In this document: one piece after another, positions 36,118 to 43,668 of the stretch | How the letters are laid out: every line of letters starts with the position of its first letter | Position numbering within the stretch: position 1 is the stretch's first letter | Assembly: GCF_018130765.1 (NCBI RefSeq) | Contig: NZ_JAFCJZ010000003.1 | Span: 186,001-250,000 of the forward strand | Origin: Bradyrhizobium iriomotense | GTDB taxonomy: Bacteria > Pseudomonadota > Alphaproteobacteria > Rhizobiales > Xanthobacteraceae | Direction of reading: 5' to 3' | DNA length: 64,000 bases | Position numbers and translations under genes: made by a program | Notes under the pieces: generated by a model | The model's input: the letters and a program-made list of their open reading frames with translations, nothing else | Databases searched by the model: none | What the model was told of the DNA's origin: nothing

Positions 36118-37407
36118 CTATTTCAACTTGCCGGTGGACAAGTCCATGATCATGCGCGTGGTCAGGTAAAGACGCGGCACGATGGAGTCGAGCTCCACGT
36201 ATTCGGCATCGTTGGAATGCGCGCCGAAGCCCGAGAGGCCCATGCCTTCGACCACGGCGCCCTTGGTCTTGAGGGCGGCAAAGGCGGCATCGGTGCCGCC
36301 GCCGGTTGCCTTCTCGTCGACCTTGAGAGGCATTCCGAGCTCCTGATAGATCGTCTTGCCGTAGGCCGCCACGCGGCGCGAGGCGTCGTTGGCCTCTAAC
36401 GGCGGACGGCGCACCTCGAATTTCAGCTCGACCTTGGAATCGGGCAGCAGGCGGTTCTTGATCTTCTCCTGCAACGCCTTTTCCAGCCCGTCGAAATCCG
36501 AGACCTTGAGCGCGCGCGCATCGGCCTGGGCCGTGGCTTCGGCCGGGATCACGTTGCGGTTGGTGCCGGCCTTGGAGACGGTCCAGTTCAGCTTCTGGCC
36601 TTGCTCGGGCTTGGACAGGTCCTTCATCTGAAGCACCTGGTGCGAGAGCTCGTAGAGCGCGTTGATGCCGCCCTCAGGCCTTGCGCCGGCATGCGACGAC
36701 TTGCCGATCACCGAGAGATAGGCCGAGCCGATGCCGCTGGTGGCGAGCCGCAGCGTGCCGTCGGTGCCGCCGCCTTCGAACGAGAATACCACGTCCTGAT
36801 CCGAGGCGAATTTTGTGATGGTGCTGCGCCAGCCGGGCGAGGAAATCTCCTCATCGCCATTAGTAAGCACCGTGAGCGTGCCGTAGTCCCTGAAGTTCAG
36901 TTTCTGCAGCATCGCCACGGTGTGGAGAATGAGCGCGACGCCCTGCTTGTCGTCGGCAATGCCGAGGCCATAGGCCTTGTCGCCGTCGATGCGGAACGGC
37001 TGGTCCTTCAGCATGCCCTTCAGGTACACCGTGTCCATGTGGGCGATCAGCATGATCTTCTTGGCTCCGGTGCCCTTGAAAGTGGCGTGCACGGCCGGAC
37101 CGATCTTCTCGGGCGTGTCGTCGAGGCGATAGATGTCGGTGGGCTGCAGGATCTCCACAGTGCCGCCGAGCTGCCTGAGCTGACCGGCAACGCGCTCGGC
37201 GATCTGGTTCAGGCCCTCGACGTCCTTGCTGCCGGATTCGATGCTGACGAGATCACGCAGCGTGTCGAGCAGCGGCTGCTGCTCCTTCTGTGCCAGTGCA
37301 TGGACGTCGGCCACCGGCTCGGCGTGCGTGACGGTGGCGGCACATGCCAGCCACAGCGAGGCGATCAACGGAGCGACGAGCGAGGGAACAGAGTGCGATC
37401 GGGGCAT
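36118..37407 (-). CDS. Exported M20-family metallopeptidase (glutamate carboxypeptidase-like)
   Basis: 429 residues with signal peptide (LIASLWLACAATVTHAEP). Di-zinc peptidase motifs: IMLIAHMDTVY (first His and Asp), YGLGIADDKQGVALIL (bridging Asp), LTNGDEEISSPG (catalytic Glu and a metal Glu) and GLSGFGAHSNDAEYVELDS (last His); the dimerisation domain lies at about 210-320. This is the CPG2-like group that removes C-terminal Glu or related residues from peptides or folates in the periplasm. ATG 37407 starts the leader; a longer open frame that runs through the TRAP permease region is a shadow. Located between two copies of a 150-bp repeat. Confidence 0.9.
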   Translation of the reverse strand: MPRSHSVPSLVAPLIASLWLACAATVTHAEPVADVHALAQKEQQPLLDTLRDLVSIESGSKDVEGLNQIAERVAGQLRQLGGTVEILQPTDIYRLDDTPEKIGPAVHATFKGTGAKKIMLIAHMDTVYLKGMLKDQPFRIDGDKAYGLGIADDKQGVALILHTVAMLQKLNFRDYGTLTVLTNGDEEISSPGWRSTITKFASDQDVVFSFEGGGTDGTLRLATSGIGSAYLSVIGKSSHAGARPEGGINALYELSHQVLQMKDLSKPEQGQKLNWTVSKAGTNRNVIPAEATAQADARALKVSDFDGLEKALQEKIKNRLLPDSKVELKFEVRRPPLEANDASRRVAAYGKTIYQELGMPLKVDEKATGGGTDAAFAALKTKGAVVEGMGLSGFGAHSNDAEYVELDSIVPRLYLTTRMIMDLSTGKLK

Positions 37408-37479
37408 GCGCGGCGGTCCATCGGTTGGAGGATGGGCCGGTATGCCTGCGTTCGCGACGCTTGTCACGCTCGCTGCTGA

Positions 37480-37629
37480 ACCCTCTCCCCCTGTGGGAGA
37501 GGGTGGCTCGCCGCGATAGCGGCGAGACGGGTGAGGGGTTGTCGCCGCGAGTTCAAATGACAATCGGACTCGCGGAGAGAGACCCCTCATCCGGCGCTTC
37601 GCGCCACCTTCTCCCACAAGGGGAGAAGG
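37480..37629 (+). repeat. 150-bp mosaic repeat, copy 2
   Basis: Same modules and orientation as the copy at 35957-36105; nearly identical in both ends and different only in the middle (about 45 bp) and a few bases. It lies between the peptidase start (37407) and the TRAP permease stop (37653). Confidence 0.85.
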
Positions 37630-37652
37630 GAAGAGGGCAGCTCGCGTTCGCC

Positions 37653-39254
37653 TTACTTCTGCGGCGGGCCGAGATCCAGCGGTGGCAGCTCGATCTGGGG
37701 GACCTCGATCTTGACCTTGTCGAGATCGACGTTGAGCGGCTTGTCGAGCAGGCCCGTCACCACGGACGGGAAGATGATCACGAGCAGCACCATGATCATC
37801 TGCAGGCCGATCCAGGGCATCGCGCCCCAATAGATGTCGGAGCTCTTCACTTCCTTCGGCGCGACGCCGCGCAGGTAGAACAGCGCGAAGCCGAACGGCG
37901 GATGCAGGAACGAGGTCTGCATGTTCACGCACAGCATCACGCCGAACCAGATCAGCGCCGCGTCCGGTCCCACCACGGGGGCGAGGATCTTCTGCGCGAT
38001 CGGGGCGATCATCGGCAGGATGATGAAGGCGATCTCGAAGAAGTCGAGGAAGAACGCCAGGAAGAAGATGAAGAGGTTGATGAAGATCAGGAAGCCCCAG
38101 ACGCCGCCGGGCAGCGAGGTCAGGAGATGCTCGAGCCAGACGCCGCCGGAGACGCCGAGGAACACCACCGAGAAGCAGGTCGAGCCGATCAGGATGAAGG
38201 TGACCATGCAGGTGAGGCGCATGGTGGACTCGTAGCCCTGCTTGATGAGGTCGCGCAGGTCCGGAATGCGCGCGGCCTGGAAGCAGATCCACGCCACCGC
38301 CAGATAGGTCACCGCGAAGGCGAGCTTGAAGATCAAATTCTCGCTGTACAGCATCGCGACGATGGTGCCGATGCCGGCGGCGACCACGCCCGCGATCAGC
38401 ACCTTGCGATCGTTCCTGGTGAAGTCCTTGTGGTGGATCGCGGCGAGCACGATGGCGCCGACCGCGCCCATCGCGCCGGCTTCCGTCGGTGTCGCAAGGC
38501 CCATCATCATGGTGCCGAGCACGACGAAGATCAGCACGGCCGAGGGAATGATGCCCATCAGGCATTTCTTCCACAGCGGCCAGCCGGTCAGCGTGCGGGC
38601 CTCCTTCGGCACTGCCGGCACGTGGCCCGGCTTGATCAGGCCGAGGATGAAGGTGTAGCCGGCGAACAGCATGATCTGGAACACCGAGGGGCCCCAGGCG
38701 CCGAGATACATGTCGCCGACCGACTTGCCGAGCTGGTCGGCGAGCACGATCAGCACCAGCGAGGGCGGCACCAGCTGCGTGATGGTGCCGGAGGCAGCCA
38801 GCACGCCGGTGATGTAGCGCATGTTGTAGCCGTAGCGGATCATCACCGGCATCGAGATCAGCGCCATGGCGATCACCTGCGCCGCCACCGTGCCGGTGAT
38901 GGCGCCGAGGATGAAGCCGACGATGATGACGGAATAGCCGAGGCCGCCGCGAATCGGGCCGAACAGCTGGCCCATCGAATCCAGCATGTCTTCGGCGAGC
39001 CCGCATCGCTCCAGTATCGAGCCCATGAAGGTGAAGAACGGGATCGCGAGCAGCAGCTCGTTGGAGAGCACGCTGCCGAACACGCGGCCGGGAATGGCCT
39101 GGAGGAAGTTGAGGTCGAAGAAGCCGAGATGGATGGCGAGGAAGCCGAAGGACAGGCCGACCGCGGCGAGCGTGAACGCTACCGGGAAGCCGATCAGCAT
39201 CGCCAGAACCAGGCCGCCGAACATCAGCGGCGGCATCATTTCCAGCGTAATCAT
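37653..39254 (-). CDS. TRAP transporter large permease subunit (DctM type)
   Basis: 533 residues and about 12-14 membrane segments. Begins with PPLMFGGLVLAMLIGFPVAF and has LLAIPFFTFMGSILERCGLA, GAITGTVAAQVIAMALIS and ASGTITQLVPPSLVLIVLAD, all typical of DctM/SiaM proteins. It is longer than the usual 425-440 residues, with an extra loop region near 210-320, as in the TakM-like group. It forms an elevator-type Na+-coupled permease with the small subunit, whose stop overlaps its start by 4 bases. No binding-protein gene is adjacent; the nearest is at 21728-22816. Confidence 0.93.
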   Translation of the reverse strand: MITLEMMPPLMFGGLVLAMLIGFPVAFTLAAVGLSFGFLAIHLGFFDLNFLQAIPGRVFGSVLSNELLLAIPFFTFMGSILERCGLAEDMLDSMGQLFGPIRGGLGYSVIIVGFILGAITGTVAAQVIAMALISMPVMIRYGYNMRYITGVLAASGTITQLVPPSLVLIVLADQLGKSVGDMYLGAWGPSVFQIMLFAGYTFILGLIKPGHVPAVPKEARTLTGWPLWKKCLMGIIPSAVLIFVVLGTMMMGLATPTEAGAMGAVGAIVLAAIHHKDFTRNDRKVLIAGVVAAGIGTIVAMLYSENLIFKLAFAVTYLAVAWICFQAARIPDLRDLIKQGYESTMRLTCMVTFILIGSTCFSVVFLGVSGGVWLEHLLTSLPGGVWGFLIFINLFIFFLAFFLDFFEIAFIILPMIAPIAQKILAPVVGPDAALIWFGVMLCVNMQTSFLHPPFGFALFYLRGVAPKEVKSSDIYWGAMPWIGLQMIMVLLVIIFPSVVTGLLDKPLNVDLDKVKIEVPQIELPPLDLGPPQK

Positions 39255-39790
39255 TGGGTCGGCCTCTCGTACTTGGCGTCGATCGTCACATAGCCCTGGA
39301 GAGCCGCGATACGCTTGATGACTTCGGAAACACCCTGGAGCGCCAGCAGGACGAAGCCGGCGGGAATCACGAACTTGATCGGCCAGCGGATCAGGCCGCC
39401 GGCATTGCCGGACATCTCGCCGACGTCATAGGCCTGCATGAAGAACGGCCAGGACAGGTAGGCGAGCAGGAGGCATGCGGGAATCAGGAAGAACAGAGTG
39501 CCGATCAGATCGAGCAGGAGCTGGCCGCGCTCGGACAGCAGCAGATAGAAGATCTCGACCCGGACGTGCTCGTTGCGCTTGAAGGTGTAGGACGCGCCGA
39601 ACATCACCAGGATCGCGAACATGTACCATTGCATCTCCAGCCAGCCGTTGGAGGAGTAGCTGAAGGCGTAGCGGATCATGGCGTTGGCCGCACTGACCAG
39701 GCAGGACAGAAGCACCAGGAGGTTACAGACGTAGCCGATCTTCTCATTGAGGAGGTCGATGGCGTTGCTCACCGCCAGCAATGGACGCAT
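39251..39790 (-). CDS. TRAP transporter small permease subunit (DctQ type)
   Basis: 179 residues with four membrane helices. VLLSCLVSAANAMIRYAFSY, GWLEMQWYMFAILVMFGASY and KRNEHVRVEIFYLLLSERGQ are the usual DctQ features (W-L-E-x-Q-W and H-V-R-V-E). Start ATG 39790; the stop overlaps the large-subunit start. It is the partner and likely the scaffold of that subunit in the inner membrane. Confidence 0.92.
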   Translation of the reverse strand: MRPLLAVSNAIDLLNEKIGYVCNLLVLLSCLVSAANAMIRYAFSYSSNGWLEMQWYMFAILVMFGASYTFKRNEHVRVEIFYLLLSERGQLLLDLIGTLFFLIPACLLLAYLSWPFFMQAYDVGEMSGNAGGLIRWPIKFVIPAGFVLLALQGVSEVIKRIAALQGYVTIDAKYERPTQ

Positions 39791-40063
39791 CTTATTTTTT
39801 CTCCGTCGCGGTCTAACTTCACGGGAGCAGCATCAGCACGCATCGCTCGGCCCGCATGCGAAAAAGCACGCGACCGCACGGCTTATTTTCCGAAAGCGCT
39901 GCGGCGTCAGTCCTCCCCTCGTGCCTTGCCGTCTTGACCGCGACCGCCAACGGGCGGGCCGGCTTATTGCTGCCGGGCAAGCAAAGGCGGTCGCACCAAA
40001 CCAGCGGCTTTACCTGCCGTCAATCGGAAAATGGACAAATTGACGCGTGGTCAAAAGCTTAGG

Positions 40064-40987
40064 TTAGCGGCGGCCGGCCTGGAACGCCTTCATCCGGCCG
40101 ATCAGGAATCTGAGCAACTGGCTGGCCGCGTTCGGCAGCTCGCGGCCTAACCGGGTGATGATGTGGGCTTCCGCCGAGGCGAGCAGCACATTGTCGACGG
40201 GGACGGCGATCAGCGATCCGTCCTCGAGGTCGGCTGCCACCGAAAACGCCGGGAGCAGGGTTACGCCAAGGTCGGAGCGGACGAAATCTCGCAAGATGCT
40301 GATCGAGGTCGTGGTCAGCTTCGGCGATAGACCGATCTTCTCGGATGTTTCGGCCATCGCGAGCAACTGACGCGTGCCGTAACCCGCGTGCATGATCCCA
40401 AGCGTGTGCCTGGCAATCTCCCGGAGCTTGACCGGGCGGCGGAGCTTCGCAAGCGGATGGTCGGGGCGCGCGATCAGGCAGATCGGCTGCCGGATGGCGG
40501 CGCAGGAGCGGATTCGCGGATCCTGCGGCGGGTGATAGACCAGCCCGATATGGCAGCGGTCGTCGGCAATGGCGCGAATGACCTCGCTGGTGCCGGCGAG
40601 TTCCAGCGAGATGGTCAGCCGCGGATGCTTCCGCCAGAACTCACCAAGCGCGCCGCCCATGAGATCGGCGACAAAGCCTTCGCCGAGCACGAGGTCGATG
40701 TGACCCCGCTGCAGCCCCTGGAGTTCCCGCAAGCGGGCCAGGGTGTCGTCGCGGTCCACGGTGTGGCGCCGATAGTGCGCGATCAGGAGCTCGCCGGCCT
40801 CGGTCGGCCGCACGCCGCGGCTATGGCGATCGAGCAGGGCGGCATCGAGCTCCCGTTCCAGCAGGGCGATCTGGCGGCTGACCACCGACGGATTCACCCC
40901 TAGCGCGTCGGCGGCAGCCCGGACGGCGCCGTAGCGGGCGGCCTCGAACAGATAGCGGAGCCGGTTCTCGTCGAGTGCATTGCTCAT
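40064..40987 (-). CDS. LysR-type transcriptional regulator
   Basis: 307 residues. The N-terminal helix-turn-helix is RYLFEAARYGAVRAAADALG with NPSVVSRQIALLERELDAAL, followed by a two-lobed ligand-binding domain (90-300). ATG 40987 opens MSNALDENRL; the longer frame is not supported. Transcribed away from a HIBADH-family and an aldehyde dehydrogenase gene, with a perfect LysR-type palindrome in between, so it very likely controls those two genes and itself. Confidence 0.9.
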   Translation of the reverse strand: MSNALDENRLRYLFEAARYGAVRAAADALGVNPSVVSRQIALLERELDAALLDRHSRGVRPTEAGELLIAHYRRHTVDRDDTLARLRELQGLQRGHIDLVLGEGFVADLMGGALGEFWRKHPRLTISLELAGTSEVIRAIADDRCHIGLVYHPPQDPRIRSCAAIRQPICLIARPDHPLAKLRRPVKLREIARHTLGIMHAGYGTRQLLAMAETSEKIGLSPKLTTTSISILRDFVRSDLGVTLLPAFSVAADLEDGSLIAVPVDNVLLASAEAHIITRLGRELPNAASQLLRFLIGRMKAFQAGRR

Positions 40988-41010
40988 GCCCAGATTGCTC
41001 ACGCCCAAGT

Positions 41011-41027
41011 GTTGCCCATGAGGCAAC
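41011..41027. promoter_or_regulatory. LysR-type operator palindrome
   Basis: GTTGCC-CATGA-GGCAAC: 6-bp arms with a 5-base spacer, containing the T-N11-A core of LysR sites. It lies 24 bp upstream of the regulator's ATG and about 83 bp upstream of the divergent dehydrogenase. A half-copy aggcaac follows at 41031. Confidence 0.65.
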
Positions 41028-41109
41028 ATTAGGCAACCGCCCCGCTGATGCCCAGTCCCGGGCCGGATCCGTATGGTCTTCCGGCGATATCGGGGTGAGG
41101 GAGAGGGAC

Positions 41110-41982
41110 ATGGCGGTCGTCGGCGTCGTTGGGCTCGGGAATATGGGGCGCGGCATGGCGCTCTCGCTGACGCGGGCCGGGCATGAGGTGCTCGGGACCG
41201 ACGCCTCGGAAAAGACGCGCAGCGCGCTCGCATCCGAGGGTATCGCCATTTTCGAAGGCGTCGGGCCGCTTTGCGCCCGCGCCGATCTGGTCGTCCTGTC
41301 GCTGCCGACCGCCGAGATCGTCGATGCCGTCGTCGCCGGCGAGGGCGGAATCATCACGCACGCACGGCCCGGCCTGCGCGTGGTTGACACCTCGACATCC
41401 CATCCCGAGACGACCCGCCGTCTTGCCGCGGCTCTCGCCACGCACGGTATGTCCATGATCGACGCGCCGGTCAGCGGCGGCCCGAAGGGCGCCATCACCG
41501 CCACCATGACCATGGTGATCGGCGGTGCGGACGCCGACGTGGCCGCGGTTGAGCCTGTCCTTGCCGACATGAGCGCAAAGCGCGTGCATGTCGGATCGGT
41601 CGGAGCCGGTCACGTCTGTAAGATCATCAACAATCTGCTGTGCGCGGCGCATCTGTTGACCGCCGCCGAAGCGATGCGGATCGCGCGCGCGGCCGAGGTG
41701 GATCCGGCCCGGCTGCTCGAAGGCCTCAATGCCGGCTCCGGCCGGTCCGGCGTTACGCAGGTCAATCTGCCGACCTGGGTGCTGAACGGCGCGTTCGATT
41801 CCGGTTTCACCATGAAGCTGATGCGCAAGGACGTGCGCCTGGCGAGCCAGCTTATCGGCGAGCTTGCGCTCGACTTGCCGATCGCAGAGGAAGCCGCACG
41901 GATCTGGTCGGAATGCGCCGCCTCGATCGGCGACGGCGAAGACTTCAACAGGATCGTCGAGACTCAGCTCGGCAAGATGTGA
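41110..41982 (+). CDS. HIBADH-family NAD(P)-dependent dehydrogenase
   Basis: 290 residues. Rossmann motif VGVVGLGNMGRGMALSLTRA, Asp in GTDASE after strand 2 suggesting NAD preference, the substrate loop DAPVSGGPKGAITATMTMVI and the catalytic Lys in VCKIINNLLCAAHLL. Oxidises a beta-hydroxyacid. The aldehyde dehydrogenase gene begins 8 bp after it, so the pair may turn a hydroxyacid into a semialdehyde and then an acid under the divergent LysR regulator. The substrate is not known. Confidence 0.88.
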   Translation: MAVVGVVGLGNMGRGMALSLTRAGHEVLGTDASEKTRSALASEGIAIFEGVGPLCARADLVVLSLPTAEIVDAVVAGEGGIITHARPGLRVVDTSTSHPETTRRLAAALATHGMSMIDAPVSGGPKGAITATMTMVIGGADADVAAVEPVLADMSAKRVHVGSVGAGHVCKIINNLLCAAHLLTAAEAMRIARAAEVDPARLLEGLNAGSGRSGVTQVNLPTWVLNGAFDSGFTMKLMRKDVRLASQLIGELALDLPIAEEAARIWSECAASIGDGEDFNRIVETQLGKM

Positions 41983-41990
41983 GTGACAGC

Positions 41991-43520
41991 ATGACCTCCT
42001 TCATCGACACACGGCTGCGCGATGCGCTCGCGCCGTTCTGGCCTGATTGCGCGGCGATCGGTTCTCACGTTGCGGGCCGTACCGTTCCTGGCGCCGGCGA
42101 GGTCATCACAGTTGATGATCCCGCAACCGGCGCGCCGCTCTATGCCTATCGTGATGCAGGTGAGGCGGTCGTTGCCGAGGCGGCAGCAGTGGCTGTCACG
42201 GCGCAAGCCGCCTGGTCGCGGCTCACCGGCGCGGCCCGCGGGCGGATCATGCAGGCGATCGCGCGGGCCATTCAGGGCAAGGCCGAGGAGCTGGCGCGCC
42301 TCGAGTCGCTATCGGCGGGCAAGCCGATCCGCGACACGCGCGTCGAGGTCGCCAAGGTCGCCGAGATGTTCGAGTATTATGCGGGCTGGGCCGACAAATT
42401 CCATGGCGACGTGATCCCGGTGCCGTCGAGCCATCTCAACTACACGCGGCGCGAAGCCGTTGGCGTCGTGCTCCAGATCACGCCGTGGAATGCGCCGATC
42501 TTCACCTGCGGCTGGCAGGTCGCACCCGCCATTGCCATGGGCAACGGCGTGCTGCTGAAGCCATCGGAGCTGACGCCGCTGACCTCGATGGCGGTGGCGC
42601 TTCTTGCAGAACAAGCGGGATTGCCGGCCGGTCTCGTCAACGTGCTCGCCGGCTACGGCCACACGACGGGGCAGGCCGCGCTCGGCCAGCCGGCGGTGAA
42701 GAAAGTCGTGTTCGTGGGGTCAGTGCCGACCGGCAGGCTGATCGCGGAAGCTGCCGCCAAGCGCCTGTTGCCATGCGTGCTCGAGCTCGGCGGAAAGTCC
42801 GCCAATATCGTGTTCGCCGATGCCGATCTTGCACGCGCGGCGATCGGCGCCCAGGCCGCGATTTTCGCCGGCGCCGGCCAGAGCTGTGTCGCCGGCTCGC
42901 GGCTGCTGGTCGAACGCTCCGTCTACGACCGCTTCGTCAGGATGGTCGCCGATGGTGCCGCGAAGCTGAAGGTCGGCGCGCCTGATGCCGCGGACACCGA
43001 GGTTGGGCCGATCAACAATGCCCGGCAATACAATCGCGTGCTCTCCATGGTGAAGCAGGGCCTTGCGGAAGGCGCAAAGCTTGCGACCGGCAGCGACGGC
43101 AGTCTGGGGAAGGGCGGCTTCTTCGTCGCGCCGACCGTGCTGCGTGACGTCAGCAACAGCATGGCGGTCGCCCGCGACGAGATTTTTGGACCTGTCGTCG
43201 CCGCGATCCCGTTCGATTCCGAGGAGGACGCGATCGCACTCGCCAACGACAGCGATTTCGGTCTCGCCGGCGCAGTCTGGACGCGCGACGTCGCGCGGGC
43301 GCATCGGGTTGCCGCGCAGGTCAGGGCCGGAACGTTCTGGATCAACTCCTACAAGACGATCGACGTCGCCTCGCCCTTCGGCGGCTTCGGCATGAGCGGC
43401 TACGGCCGTTCGAGCGGTGTCGAGGCGCTGTTCGAGTACACGCAGGTCAAGAGCGTCTGGGTCGAGACCGCGGCCGAGCCGGCGGTGGGCTTCGGCTACG
43501 CGCCGGGGATTCGGGAGTAA
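41991..43520 (+). CDS. Aldehyde dehydrogenase
   Basis: 509 residues, full length. General base E265 in VLELGGKSANIVF and nucleophile C299 in GAGQSCVAGSRL; LQITPWNAPIF and FVGSVPTGRLIAEAA form the NAD site; EIFGPVVAAIPF and SPFGGFGMSGYGR complete the set. Closest in feel to betaine/aminobutyraldehyde and related ALDHs, but the substrate is not assignable. ATG 41991 is 8 bp after the preceding gene; the frame upstream belongs to that gene's shadow. Confidence 0.92.
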   Translation: MTSFIDTRLRDALAPFWPDCAAIGSHVAGRTVPGAGEVITVDDPATGAPLYAYRDAGEAVVAEAAAVAVTAQAAWSRLTGAARGRIMQAIARAIQGKAEELARLESLSAGKPIRDTRVEVAKVAEMFEYYAGWADKFHGDVIPVPSSHLNYTRREAVGVVLQITPWNAPIFTCGWQVAPAIAMGNGVLLKPSELTPLTSMAVALLAEQAGLPAGLVNVLAGYGHTTGQAALGQPAVKKVVFVGSVPTGRLIAEAAAKRLLPCVLELGGKSANIVFADADLARAAIGAQAAIFAGAGQSCVAGSRLLVERSVYDRFVRMVADGAAKLKVGAPDAADTEVGPINNARQYNRVLSMVKQGLAEGAKLATGSDGSLGKGGFFVAPTVLRDVSNSMAVARDEIFGPVVAAIPFDSEEDAIALANDSDFGLAGAVWTRDVARAHRVAAQVRAGTFWINSYKTIDVASPFGGFGMSGYGRSSGVEALFEYTQVKSVWVETAAEPAVGFGYAPGIRE

Positions 43521-43668
43521 GGCTTTAGGCTATTGTTTGAGCGGCCGTAGATCTTGCCGGGGGCAATCGGGCAGGCTTGAAAAATGCTCTCAGCGGCGGC
43601 AATCTCCACCTGACTGAGGCCTCGATCTGCAGAATCTCGGCTTATGCCGACCGATGCGAGGATCGACG

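Noticed and set aside
36118..39006. 962-codon minus-strand frame running from the M20 peptidase into the TRAP permease region
   Set aside because: The part beyond 37407 lies out of frame over dctM and crosses a non-coding repeat; its translation there is Arg/His/Pro-rich. The signal peptide at 37407 marks the real start.
37344..39293. 649-codon plus-strand frame opposite dctM
   Set aside because: Composition is His/Glu/Asp/Arg-rich with no motif; it is the antisense of a membrane-protein gene.
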